Shown here piece by piece: positions 1 to 10,955 of a stretch of 64,000 nucleotides of DNA. The DNA lies in contig JALIGW010000005.1 in NCBI GenBank assembly GCA_023053685.1, positions 51,821,742 through 51,885,741 on the forward strand, written 5' to 3'. Every line of letters starts with the position of its first letter. Position 1 is the first letter of the stretch. Under the pieces are notes generated by a model. It worked only from the letters and a program-made list of their open reading frames with translations. It was not told the origin of the DNA and made no database searches. Made by a program: the position numbers and the translations under genes. The DNA is from Diadophis punctatus similis. Its lineage: Eukaryota; Chordata; Lepidosauria; Squamata; Dipsadidae.

Positions 1-476
1 GACTGAAAAGTTAAATCCATCTTTTTTGCAGTTATAGACTAAGATGAATTTACAGTCATTTATTTGAATGCGTGCATTGGTCCTTCATCCTGTAATTGTA
101 TTGGGATCTTAATTACTATTGTAACCACAGCTTTCCTTCAAGGCTTAAGGCCACAGGAAGGGAAAAGAATCCCTTTGAATTTCTCTTTCTCTTTAAATAT
201 GCATAACTGGATTGTAAATATTTCATTGGTTCTCCTGCATCATGTTACTTCACTGGGTTGTGCTGTTGCCAAAACCTGTGTTACATGAACTACTGTGAGG
301 TTTTATTAGTTAAAAGTTCAAGCAAAGTGGAGTCTTTCCTCTCAGACTTAAATTAAGTCCAGAAAATCAAGAATCGGGTATACTGGAAATATTAGTGGAA
401 AAATTATTTAAATCATGATTTGCGTTGTTATCTCAATCTGCAGATCTTATTTCTCTTTCTTTCAAGTCACTTAAAG
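1..476. other. AT-rich sequence, nothing recognised
   Basis: Ordinary AT-rich host DNA. I see no repeat family, RNA gene or coding-like frame. Confidence 0.5.
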
Positions 477-1109
477 TACCGTATTTTTCGGAGTATAAGA
501 CGCACCGGAGTATAAGACGCACCTTAGTTTTTGGGGAGGAAAATAGGGGAAAACAATCTGCCTACCAGGTATTCACCTGGCTAGCATCCTTAGTCTGGTC
601 AGCTTCAGCACATTATTTTATCTCCTGGTTAGGACTTAAAAAAACCTTCTTCTGAGAGAGTAACAATGAAAGAGCCTGCAAGCCAGTAAGAGCTGGGAAG
701 ATCGTTAGCACCTGGTTAGGACTAAAAAAAAAACTTATTCGGAGCAGCTGCAGCACATTATTTTATCTCCTGGTTAGGACTTAAAAAAACCTTCTGAGAG
801 AATAACAATGAAAGAGCCTGCAAGCCAGTAAGAGCTGGGAAGATCGTTAGCACCTGGTTAGGGCTAGAAAACAACTTCTTTGGAGCAAGTAGAGCAATGA
901 AAAAAAAACCCTGCAAAGACTTAGGGCTGGAAAACCTTCTTCTGAGAGAGTAACAATGAAAGAGCCTGCAAGGTAAGAGCTGGGAAGATCTGTTAGCACC
1001 TAGTTAGGGCTGGTAAAAAAAAGCTACATTCGAAGTATAAGACGCACCTGAATTTTCAGCCACTTTTAGGGAGGAAAAAGGTGCGTCTTATACTCAGAAA
1101 AATACGGTA
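477..1109 (+). mobile_element. Non-autonomous DNA transposon (TA-flanked MITE), copy 1
   Basis: Terminal inverted repeats of about 28 bp start CCGTATTTTTCGGAGTATAA at the left, with the complement at the right end. Both ends are flanked by TA, as expected for a TA target duplication. The interior is not coding. It holds direct repeats with a period near 145 bp (starting about 606 and 751, with a partial third unit near 930). The left terminal motif is itself duplicated. Two further copies lie at 5199-5654 and 55865-56267. The superfamily is not assigned; TA suggests a Tc1/mariner-like or similar transposase, which is inference. Confidence 0.8.
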
Positions 1110-3463
1110 TATTAAACTGCAAATAAAGTGATTTAATCAAAATTTTTTAAAAATGATATACATTCATATTCCTTTGCTGTGGGATAGCTGCTTGGAGCAT
1201 GATGATTTTGCTAACACAATTGAAATATTACCTAGAGAAATGTCTGTTTTGGCACATACATTAGAATATTCATTCTGCAGAATGTTTTTAGAATAGCTCC
1301 TTGGATTTTTCTTTTCTCCAGGAGGTTGGCCATATTCTTTCCATTGCACAAATAGTACCTTTTTGAAGGAACTAGAAAGTGCCAAGATGAAAGTATTTTG
1401 ATTTCATGGACCAAGCAACAAAAATCATGCAGGCTTGAAGACTGCATTAATGAGGCATTTCATCTATGATTGTTCCAGGATGGGAAGAGAGTGGAGTGAA
1501 CTTGTTAGTACTTCTAGAGAATTCCCCTACCAAATTTTCACACATGCTATTTAAAGAGACAAGCTGCAAGGTTTAAGAGAGAAATTTGACTTCATTTTTA
1601 AGTGTAACACTCTTTTTTTAAAAAAAAGAAAGAAAAAGAAAAAAGAAGGTGGGGGCGGATTTGAAAGGCTTTTCAGCCAAGCTGCAATTTTCACCTTTAA
1701 TGAGAAGTTAGCTGTCTCAGACTAAAGGGAAGACATGGCATGAACTACCCTTCAGTTTGATTGCACTCAATTGTCCTTCAGAAGCTTGTTAGCAGGAATT
1801 TTCTCAAGCATGTTTCAGAATGATCAGGAGTTGCTGATGTGAGATTTCTCTGGTGAAGTGTGCTTGAAGGATGCAAACCTTTTTAATGGAAGCCTGAGTT
1901 TTCTGGCTTCCTCAGAATTTCTGAGTTTTCCTCTTGTTGAATAAATAGCACCAATACATACCTGCAGACTAGAGCAGGCAGTGGAGTATAATCAATATCA
2001 AATACCTATGAAGACATATGCAGATTCAAATTTATATATTATACTTGACATTCCATTCTATTCTACCTCCATTCAGAGCAGAAATTAAAATGGACTTTCA
2101 CCTTCCCATTTAATCATATTACTGATTGCTATATGAATATTATTTCTTTTTATACTTTTATATATCAGCACTTACCTTGAGAAGCCATGAAGCTGCCTGG
2201 ATCACTTCTTCAAAGTAATCAGGGTTAAATAAAATTTAAAAAAAAGGTGTTACCTGGTTGCAACAGGACAGAAGAGGGATGGGAAAAAGCACAGCCTGCA
2301 GAAAGTTCAGATAATGTCTGTCTACTTCAAGTCAGGTTGCAAAAGAATAGCATGGAAATACATCACCTTTCTTATATTACTGAGCCCTGCATTTTGCTGG
2401 TATGAGCAACAGGGGGAGATAATGCCTGGAATTGAGAAAAAGAATTCTGCATCTGTGTGAATAATGAAAAGAAAGAGGATGCATAAACAATCATATTTAA
2501 CAAACTAGCTGTTGTATTAATGGCTGTGGGATTAAATTTCACTTGCATATCATACGCAGTATTTTGCTTTTACATTATCCGCTATCTACATCAACATTAA
2601 GATGCATGAATTAAAGAAAGGTGATGTCACAATGTTTTCTATGGGAACAGAAGAAAATGTGCATGTCTGATGGAGGTTTTATCCTCCTGTCAGTCAGCTT
2701 TTATCAAGGGAGATTGTTCCTTGGCAGAAGAAAATCATACCTAGGAAACTGCTTGTTTGTCTTGCAATGGAAATAGAATTCAGAAATGGAGATATTTCTT
2801 CAGAATCTAGACACTAAATTATAAAACTAATGGTTATCCTAAAAGCATAACCTTGAGTTGCCAGCTTATATTTCTAACTCATAATCAAGTTGCCAGGGTG
2901 ATTGTGTCCATGTCTGACTCACACAGCCATGATTCACAACTATTAAGTGACCACAAAAAGGGCAATAGAAGAAAAAGCTGTCATGCAAATCTCAGCAGGT
3001 TGAAAGTCATTGTTACCTAATATTGATAGTTATCTATACATGTTCAAGCTCATTTTATGATGTCTTTTTAGTTCTTTCTCAGGATAATTACATCTAAATT
3101 GTATTTTCATATGGCTGATGGCAGAACTACAATTTAAGCCTTTTGCTCCCATTTATTCAGAGAAATTGCCTGTGGCTTGAGATTCATCCTTTTATATACT
3201 GAAAAATTCAGGACATACACCAATTTTAATTTATAGAATTTGTTGATACAAGATTCCAATCACGATTGATGGATACTTTACTTATGCCATACATTAGTAT
3301 ATGAAGACAGTTCAAAACATTTCTATGCAACATGTGTTGACTACACATTTTAATGATTAATGACAAATTAGACATTTTTACAGAAAACTAATATATTAGT
3401 AGATGCCATTAAAAGAAAGCATAAAACCCTGATCAATATTTAAACTCTTTTAGAAGGGGTTTC

Positions 3464-3466
<3 letters not shown>
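1110..3466. other. AT-rich stretch, nothing recognised
   Basis: About 2.4 kb of AT-rich DNA with short A/T runs. No recognisable repeat family, RNA gene or convincing coding frame. Confidence 0.45.
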
Positions 3467-3544
<78 letters not shown>

Positions 3545-3826
3545 GAGGGAGGGAGGGAGGGAGGGAAAGGGAGTGATGGAGGGAGGCAAAGGGAGGGAGG
3601 GAAAGGGAGGGAGGGAGAGAGAGGGAGGGAGGGAGGGAGGGAGGGAAAGGGAGTGATGGAGGGAGGGAAAGGGAGGGAGAGAGAGAGAGGGAGGGAGGGA
3701 GGGAAAGGGACTGATGGAGGGAGGGAAAGGGAGGGAGGGAAAGGGAAAGGGAAAGGGAAAGGGAAAGGGAAAGGGAAAGGGAAAGGGAAAGGGAAAGGGA
3801 AAGGGAAAGGGAGGGAAGGAGGGAGG

Positions 3827-3921
<95 letters not shown>
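3467..3921 (+). repeat. Compound purine microsatellite (GA)n / (GGGA)n / (GGGAAA)n / (GA)n
   Basis: A nearly pure purine strand of about 455 bp. It runs as (GA)n, then GGGA blocks with GGGAAA interruptions, then about thirteen GGGAAA units, then (GA)n again. A few pyrimidines occur in repeated GTGATGG or GACTGATGG units. Long open frames across it are low-complexity artefacts. Confidence 0.98.
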
Positions 3922-3924
<3 letters not shown>

Positions 3925-5198
3925 AATTCTATGGTGTAAATAGATGGAACATGATTTTATAGTTATATTTTTAACCCCAAAAGAATATCATCTGGCACAA
4001 TCTGAGCTATGCATAAAAGGCTGAAGTATATACAGTTTCTGACCTTGCATATAGAAATAGAAGAGGAGGCAAGGCTTTAACATAGCATGTAGAAACAAAT
4101 CAAAAAGTCATGGTTTTTTACATGTTTATCAGTTTATTCTCTGTAAAAATGTCTAATAGATTATTTCCCTTGAAAACGTGCTTCTCTGCCCCCCCCCCTT
4201 CTTTTTATCTGGACTCTCCCCAACAGGCCTTGAAAATCCCAACCTTTAATCTGATATTCCAGCTAATTACAGTAGTCCTTTCTTTTCTTAGCTTTGCTCC
4301 AACAACTTGGACAGATTTTAAAAGGAGAAGCAACATTTTTATCCTCCAAATAAAAGGAAGGCATTAGACGCTCTCTGTGTATGTGACAGACAGCCCCTGT
4401 CCTTCCTGACGTGGACTCTACATCTGCCTTATCTGACAGGCTAGCTGGCTGTTTGTCATTTTGCTTTATTTCTTCCTCTCTTCTTTTATTGTTTCTCTTC
4501 TTCCCTTCTTCTTTGATTGATAAAAAAAGAATTCTGAAGACGAGTCCCAATGAAGACCAAATACTACCGACAAAAACAAGAAAGGTCTCACCATCATGTG
4601 TATCAGCTGCCAGGAACTAGACTTATGTTCCAGATCAGGCTGTTTTTGACATCAGGAAACCTAACATCTGAAGCCCCAGAAGGGTTGGAGTGGAACAGCT
4701 GAAACCTCCATCTAATTCTCCATTGTAAGGCATAAGTTTAAAACAGTTTGACAGATGGTTTAAATTTCTTCCTGCATTAAATGCTTTGGAAAAGGAAACT
4801 AAATTTAATAATAAATAAAAACACAGAATAGAACAAAGAAACATGAACAACTCCCCATTTTGGAAAACTCAAGGGTCTTATTAAAGTTGGAATGCTCCAA
4901 CCTAACATTAGATTCATCTCCCTTGAGAAAGGATGTTTGGTGAGGAAATTATATAGAAAAGAAGGATGAGGCTAGAGTTAGTACAAGATTTGGTCTGAGA
5001 ATTTAAAGTGCATACAAGAGGAAAAGAGACAAGTTCAATACCATTTTTATTTCAAAAGAGGATGTCTCTTGAAAAACAAAACCAGGCTAAAAAGACATGT
5101 TTGGATTAAACCCAAGAACCAGACCCTTCCCATATTTTTAATGTTCAATTAAGTCTTTAAAAGATCAGCTTGGAAATATAGGATCAATTTGAAACAAT
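3922..5198. other. AT-rich stretch, nothing recognised
   Basis: Contains a short C homopolymer near 4190. No repeat family or coding frame I can support. Confidence 0.45.
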
Positions 5199-5654
5199 TA
5201 CCCATATTTTTTGGAGTATAAGACGCACCTTAGTTTTGGGGGAGGAAAATAGGGGGGGGGGGAAATCTGCCTACCAGGTATTCATCTGGCTAGCATCCTT
5301 AGTCTGGTCAGCTTCAGCCCATTCTTTTATCTCCTGGTTAGGACTTAAAAAAACCTTCTTCTGAGAGAGTAACAATGAAAGAGCCTGCAAGCCGGTAAGA
5401 GCTGGGAAGATCGTTAGCACCTGGTTAGGGCTAGAAAAAAACGTATTCGGAGCAAGTAGAGCAATGAAAAAAACCCTGCAAAGACTTAGGACTGGAAAAA
5501 CATTCTTCAGAGAGAGTAACAATGAAAAAGCCTGCAAGCCTAGCACCTAGTTAGGGCTGGGAAAAAAGCTACATTCGAAGTATAAGACGCACCCAAATTT
5601 TCAGCCACTTTTAGGGAGGAAAAAGGTGCGTCTTATATTCCAAAAAATATGGTA
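5199..5654 (+). mobile_element. TA-flanked MITE, copy 2
   Basis: Same family and orientation as 477-1109. Ends are TA-CCCATATTTTTTGG and its complement ending GG-TA, and the GTATAAGACGCACC motif is present at both ends. The interior shares the AACAATGAAAGAGCCTGCAA motif but has fewer internal units, and it carries a G9-10 run near 5255. Confidence 0.8.
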
Positions 5655-7136
5655 TATATTTTTAACAGTTTGTACACTGCCTTTCCAAAGAAAATTTTCT
5701 TCACAACAGTGAAGAACAGAGGAGCCATTTGCTTTTGCCAAATGTAATGAAACATGTGTAAACTATTCACTATAACTGAGGGGAAAAAATGGCCTATCAA
5801 ATGAGAGGTTATATATGATTTTGTGCAAGCTGCATCTAAGGATCCAGTTCAAAAACTGACCTTTTTGTATTACACTTAATATAAATCAGGGAATATTGGT
5901 TTCTTGGTAAGCTTTGTTCCTAAGCCTCTCAGCTATCAGAATCATTCAGCACAGACAGAGAAGGTTCTTATTATGGGATTTGCAGCTGAAACATGTTTTC
6001 CTAATGGAGTGATTTACAATTTGAGGTGTCAGAATGATTGTTATCATGGGCAGCTGATGCTCATTTGATTGTTTCAAGCAATCAAATTGCTTGGTTCTTT
6101 TTTCCTTTTTCAGCAAAGATAATGTAAAAATAAAGACCAGTATAGGAATTGTGGAAGTGTTTATTTTTTTTCTCCCAAAATGATTTCTCTCTTTATTCTT
6201 ACATTATTCCAATGGTAAGCTTGCTTTTGACAAATCATCAGTAAGAGAGAAGAAAATTGCTTTGGCCTGCGCGGTTTTGGAAGGAAGGTCTCTGTGTGCA
6301 GTAAAAGAAGCTGCTTGTCTACAAAACCAAGTGTAACATTGAAGTAACAAATCTCTGCAACATAAAAAGGCCCTTCTTCTGAAGAAAAGACCAAACATTA
6401 TGATCAAAATGGAGAATAGAAAAAAAAAGTTGTGTGATAGGGAAAGGGGATCATAGCAAAAAAAAAAGACAATTATGCTTGTGAAGTCATACCAAACAAT
6501 TTCAATAACATACTTTTCTCCAAAATAGTTACAAAAATAATGCTACCTTTTTATGTTTTCAGAACATGTTTACAGCTTATAAGGTAGAGGATAGAAGAAG
6601 ATTATCTCCTCAACAATGGCTTCCCTGGCTGAGCTAGATTTCTAAAAACCTTTGGCACTCACAAAAAGCTCCGTTGTGAAGGAGGATATAGAGAGAGCAA
6701 TAATACACTGTCTCTCATTTCAGCCATATTCCTGTTTTCTTCACTAAACTTGGTTCAAGATTATTGAACCAAGTTTATGTTGGTCTATTATGTTGACAGT
6801 CTATTCGATAACTACTGCTTCCAAAGGATTCCAGATCATATTACCTGCCAGTTTTCTACATTAAGATCCATCACGCCTGGGATCAAATAGCTTCAATAGA
6901 GGCTTACATAGGAATTCAATAAATCACAGCCTAAACTAAACTGCAAACGGAAATGATCATAGCTTGGTACATGTACCAGATTTAACACTTGATATCTACA
7001 ATTAAAAGATAATGATGAGAAGAAAGAGTTGTCAATACTTGGCTAAATGGACAATTAGGGAGAGCATAATTCATGTATGTTCATATCCATATATAACATT
7101 TTAGCTGCTTTAGGCACAGTTCTTTTGGTGCTTTCT
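5655..7136. other. AT-rich stretch with one short perfect hairpin
   Basis: No gene or repeat family recognised. A perfect 14-bp inverted repeat with a 5-base loop lies at 6745-6777. Confidence 0.45.
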
Positions 7137-7287
7137 ACCTAGGCCAGGGGTAGGCAAAGTTGGCTCTTCTATGACTCATGGACTTCAACTCCCAGAATTC
7201 CTAAGCTAGCATGATTGGCTCAGAAATTCTGGGAGTTGAAGTCCATGAGTCATAGAAGAGCCAACTTTGCCTACTCCTGACCTAGGC
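7137..7287. mobile_element. Palindromic non-autonomous hAT element, 135 bp, with 8-bp TSD
   Basis: The element is 7145-7279. It begins CAGGGGTAGGCAAAGTTGGC and ends with its near-complement, so almost the whole unit is an inverted repeat. It is flanked by a perfect 8-bp duplication ACCTAGGC (7137-7144 and 7280-7287). CAGGGG ends with 8-bp duplications are typical of hAT elements. A same-length copy is at 34689-34823. Confidence 0.92.
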
Positions 7288-7409
7288 CAACAACCCCACT
7301 CTGTTTTCAGTATGTGTAAATGTTACTTTAATTGTAAATGTAATAGAAGGAAGCAGTTATGTAGCAAAAGAAAGTGTGACTATCTGAATTCCAAGAACAT
7401 TACTGCATT

Positions 7410-7851
7410 ATATAGACCAGTGATGGCGAACCTTTTTTCCCTTGTGTGCCGAAAACGCGTGCGCGCGCGCTGTCACGCACGTGTGAGTGCCCACACCCAT
7501 AATTCAATGCCTGGAGAGGGTGAAAACGGCCTCTCCCGCCCCCGCAGAGGCCCTCTGGAGGCCGGAAATGGCCCATTTCCCAACTTACGGTGGGCCTGGT
7601 AGGCCCATTTTTCACCCTCCCCAGGCTCCAGAGGCTTCCCTGGAGCCTGGGGAGGGCGAAAACACTCCCTCGGAGGCCCTCTGGAAACCTAAAATGCCCT
7701 CACAGAGCCTCCACACGAGCCAAAAATCAGCTGGCCGGCACACACATGCATGCTGGAGTTGAGCTAGGGCAACGGCTCGCGTGCCGGCAGATATGGCTCC
7801 GCGTGCCACCTGTGGCACGCGTGCCATAGGTTCGCCATCACTGATATAGAC
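7410..7851. mobile_element. Non-autonomous hAT element, 426 bp, with 8-bp TSD
   Basis: The element is 7418-7843. Ends are CAGTGATGGCGAACC and its complement GGTTCGCCATCACTG. A perfect 8-bp duplication ATATAGAC flanks it (7410-7417 and 7844-7851). The interior is GC- and CpG-rich with no transposase; overlapping open frames inside are not conserved-looking. Confidence 0.93.
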
Positions 7852-7871
7852 CTAATAGTCTTGAGAGTCAT

Positions 7872-8045
7872 TTTGATGTAAAGGTTAAAGGCACCAGGGT
7901 AAAAAAAACCTGGGAGACACTGAGTTCTAGTTCAGCCTTAAGAACAAAGCCAACTTGGTGATTTTGGCCTAACCAGATTGATTCAGCCCTGGAAAGAAGG
8001 CAGTGGCAAACCATTTCTGAAAGTGTTGCTGAGAAATAAATTTGC
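7872..8045 (+). mobile_element. Degraded tRNA-derived SINE
   Basis: Shares an order of motifs with the copies at 14643-14874 and 41529-41745: GGTTAA, GAGTTCTAGT, GCCAACTTGGTGATTTTGGCC and a CAGCCCTGG segment. The tRNA A box is badly eroded, so the family call rests on the body sequence. Confidence 0.6.
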
Positions 8046-9543
8046 CTGTAATCCAGAAATAAAAACTGATTGGAAAATATATGCACACCCACACCCACAC
8101 ACCACCAAGTATTTGAAAATAAATACTTGTAGGTGACCATATCCTCATGCTTACTTTGTAAATTTATCCACCTCTCTCTCACAAAAAGTAAAGATAAGTG
8201 TTGTATTAATATTATCTATTCTGGGGGATTAAAGTGAGTATGAGGGAATATCCTTTACACTGTGGATCTTTAGCTTTTGGCCTTCTCATGATGCACTCTT
8301 AAAATGTCAACTATCTCTAATGATTTCTAAAAGGTTGGGGACTTTTGTGTCTGATTGTGGACTAAATCTTGATTGTTCTTCTCTTCTAGGCAATTTCAAC
8401 CATTTATCCAGTTCTTACTGGCTGTTTTATTCTAGTTGTAATTCTGCCTTTGCAGCTTAGGAATTTGTTTCCCAGTGTAGCTATATCAGCAACTAGATGT
8501 CCTGAAGTGTTTATAAATATTAGTTATCACTCCAAAAGATTCTCAGCTCTTCCTGAAAGGCCAACATCTAGCACTATATCATTGATCATATTTATATAAT
8601 CTAATCATGTGATTTTCTTGGCAAAATACAGCTTTGGTTTATCATTGCCTTCTCCTGCCCAGTGAAATTATGCTTTTGTCATTGTCACTAATGAACATTT
8701 ACCACCATCTATATTTCTGTTGCTCAAATTAGGTATCTGCTAGTATTACAACATGGGATACTTCATGAAATGTTAGCTGTAGTCAAGATATATTATATAT
8801 GGTGCATTACCACAATCTATACAGAAAGTTATCAAAAATTGAAATAAGATTAGCTTGTCAGGACTTGTTACTGAGAAATCCATGTTGATTTTTTTAAACG
8901 ATCATTGCATTGTTTCTAAAGTGCTTACAGATCCCTCTTTATGATATGTTTAGAATTTCAAATGTGTGATGAATGAATGGTTGTAAGTTGAGAACTACCT
9001 GGATTCTCACCCAAATTTGTGTTTTTCATGTATACTCTGTATTTTTATGATTGCCGAAGAATATCACATAGGCATAGGTTGTTTTGGAAACAAGGTAGGG
9101 TTAATATCCAACACATGAACTTCCACAAAAGAATCACATATTTTATTTCTGAATGCAAATTATCTTTTTATATTGAATAGTTTCCTATGAAACTATGTAA
9201 TTAACTTTCACAAGTTTTTCCTATCAAAGCCATCTATGATTTGGTTTTAGAAGCTGGAACTAATGACCAGTGACCTGAAGTACTGAGGCTCCTGAAGACT
9301 TTTCCTTGGAAATAATTGCTATCCTTTCACCAGAAATGTCTTTCTACTGGAGGAACAGCACTTTCACACAATTCTTCACAATCACTTTCAGGCAATCCTT
9401 CAGTTTATAAATTACAGGATTGCAGCCAGAAATTCTTGGCTAATAATAGCAGCAGAGCATACAAGTATATAATTTTCAAAAAGCAAAACTTCAGAAATAT
9501 GAACTTTAAACCAGTACCAAATATCCAATTCAATTTGATATTT
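8046..9543. other. AT-rich stretch with minor repeats
   Basis: A short CA-rich tract lies at 8084-8104. Near 8975-9002 a fragment resembles the tail of the unclassified repeat at 55125-55312. Otherwise nothing recognised. Confidence 0.4.
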
Positions 9544-10110
9544 GTCTGGAACCCACACCGCACATCGTACATAAATACATTAGAAAGTGTTCAGAGATAC
9601 TTTACGAGAAAAGCCCTCCACTCCTCTACTTGCAACAGAATACCTTACGCAACCAGACTTGAAATCCTGGGCTTAGAAAGCTTAGAACTACGTCGCCTTC
9701 GGCACGACCTAAACATAACTCATAAAATTATCTGCTACAATGTCCTCCCTGTCAACGACTACTTCAGCTTCAACCACAACAATACATGAGCACACAACAG
9801 ATACAAACTCAAAGTGAACCGCTCCAAACTTGACTGTAGAAAATACAACTTTAGCAACAGTTAATGCCTAGAACTTACTACCTGGCATTGTGGTTTCATT
9901 ACCAAACCCCCAAAACTTTACCCTTAGACTGTCCACTGATGACCTCACCCGATTCCTAAGAGGTCAGTAAAGGGCGTGCATAAGCGCACCAGCGTTGCCT
10001 ACCGTCCCTGTCTTAATGTTCCCTCTTATCAGTACCCATCTTATGTATATAAACAATGTTATATCTATGTATATTACCAATACGTACTTGACTTAATCAA
10101 TTAATTAATT
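9544..10110 (+). mobile_element. L2/CR1-like LINE, 5'-truncated 3' end
   Basis: Encodes the C-terminal tail of a non-LTR RT ORF (WNPH, then RIPYATRLEILGLESLELRRL) followed by a 3' UTR starting near the GGGCGTGCATAAGCGCACC motif. The same region occurs in the copies at 13329-14396, 44368-45395, 47228-49890 and 54812-55124. A TGA at 9787-9789 stands where sister copies have CGA, a CpG-to-TpG decay that ends the frame. Dead remnant. Confidence 0.88.
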
Positions 10111-10674
10111 CCACCTAAACTATTCTGTGAAATCTCTTCCATTTGGCTTTATTTATTTGGATGTGAGAAAATATGTCTCATAAAATACTCTTAAAGCAGG
10201 GATGGGCAATTTTTTAAAAAATAGCACATGTAGTCACAGAGTTGGGTAATGATATGATGACATCACTGGGGGGGGACAAAACTCTGAAATTTGGGTGACA
10301 TTTTTATTATTCTAGAGGCAATGTTATTAAACATATAGCTCACATAAGCCTATTGAATGATAAATGTCTCTGCTTATTTTGTTCTCTGTTCTGCAATCTC
10401 CGCATGAAGTTAAATTCCAGCACTGAAGTTTAGAGAGATCCAAGGACTGTAAAAAAATATGAATGCTGATACTCTTGACTTAAACAGTTGGGTTATTTGA
10501 ATTTTTCCTTTTTGTGCTTTTAAAAAATTAAGTAATGTCCTTTACAATTACAAAACTAGATTTTATATTTTTATTTCACTATTCTTTGTGAGGTCAGAGA
10601 ATTTGCTTTGATTATTGGCTTTCAAAAATGGAATCTTCAAGTGTTCTACCTAGTCACTTCCTGCAGAGGGTGCA
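10111..10674. other. AT-rich stretch, nothing firm
   Basis: A CAGGGATGGGCAATTTT motif near 10198 resembles a hAT end, but I found no partner end. Confidence 0.4.
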
Positions 10675-10955
10675 GCTCCATGACAAGGTCCTTTCAACGG
10701 TTCAAGGGAGGGCTCCACACCCATTTGCACTACTCAGGTGACACAGACAAACCTCCAAGTGGTCTCAATGACTGTTTAAAATAATGCAAATGACCAGGTG
10801 CCTACAAGGAATATAAATTCTTCCATTCCTCACAATTCAGTCAGAGCTAAAGAAGCTTCTTGGATGACAAGGGAAACATCTTCCTAGAACAACAAGAAAG
10901 TCCAAGTTGCCTCTTGAAAAAGCACCTTTGGGATCTGATGCAGATTACATTTGTT
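10675..10955 (+). mobile_element. Penelope-like element, 3' end fragment
   Basis: Co-linear over about 270 bp with the fragment ending at 61200. Shared segments include CTCCACACxCATTTGCACTA, AATATAAAT, AGAAGCTTCTTGGATGA and CTTGAAAAAGCACCTTTGGG. It lacks the endonuclease part and has no intact frame. Identity rests on the match to the GIY-YIG-bearing copy. Confidence 0.7.

Noticed and set aside
3653..3943. Open frames of repeated KG/GK and RE residues
   Set aside because: Pure translation of the purine microsatellite; no stop codons occur in such repeats by composition.
477..5654. CRISPR-like array from repeated AACAATGAAAGAGCCTGCAA units
   Set aside because: These are internal repeats of a MITE in a vertebrate genome, with no regular spacers.
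7267..7829. Overlapping open frames of 71-111 aa near 7.3-7.8 kb
   Set aside because: They span a GC-rich non-autonomous hAT element and its flanks; stop-poor because of composition.
10198..10260. CAGGGATGGGCAATTTT as a hAT end
   Set aside because: No matching opposite end or 8-bp duplication found.
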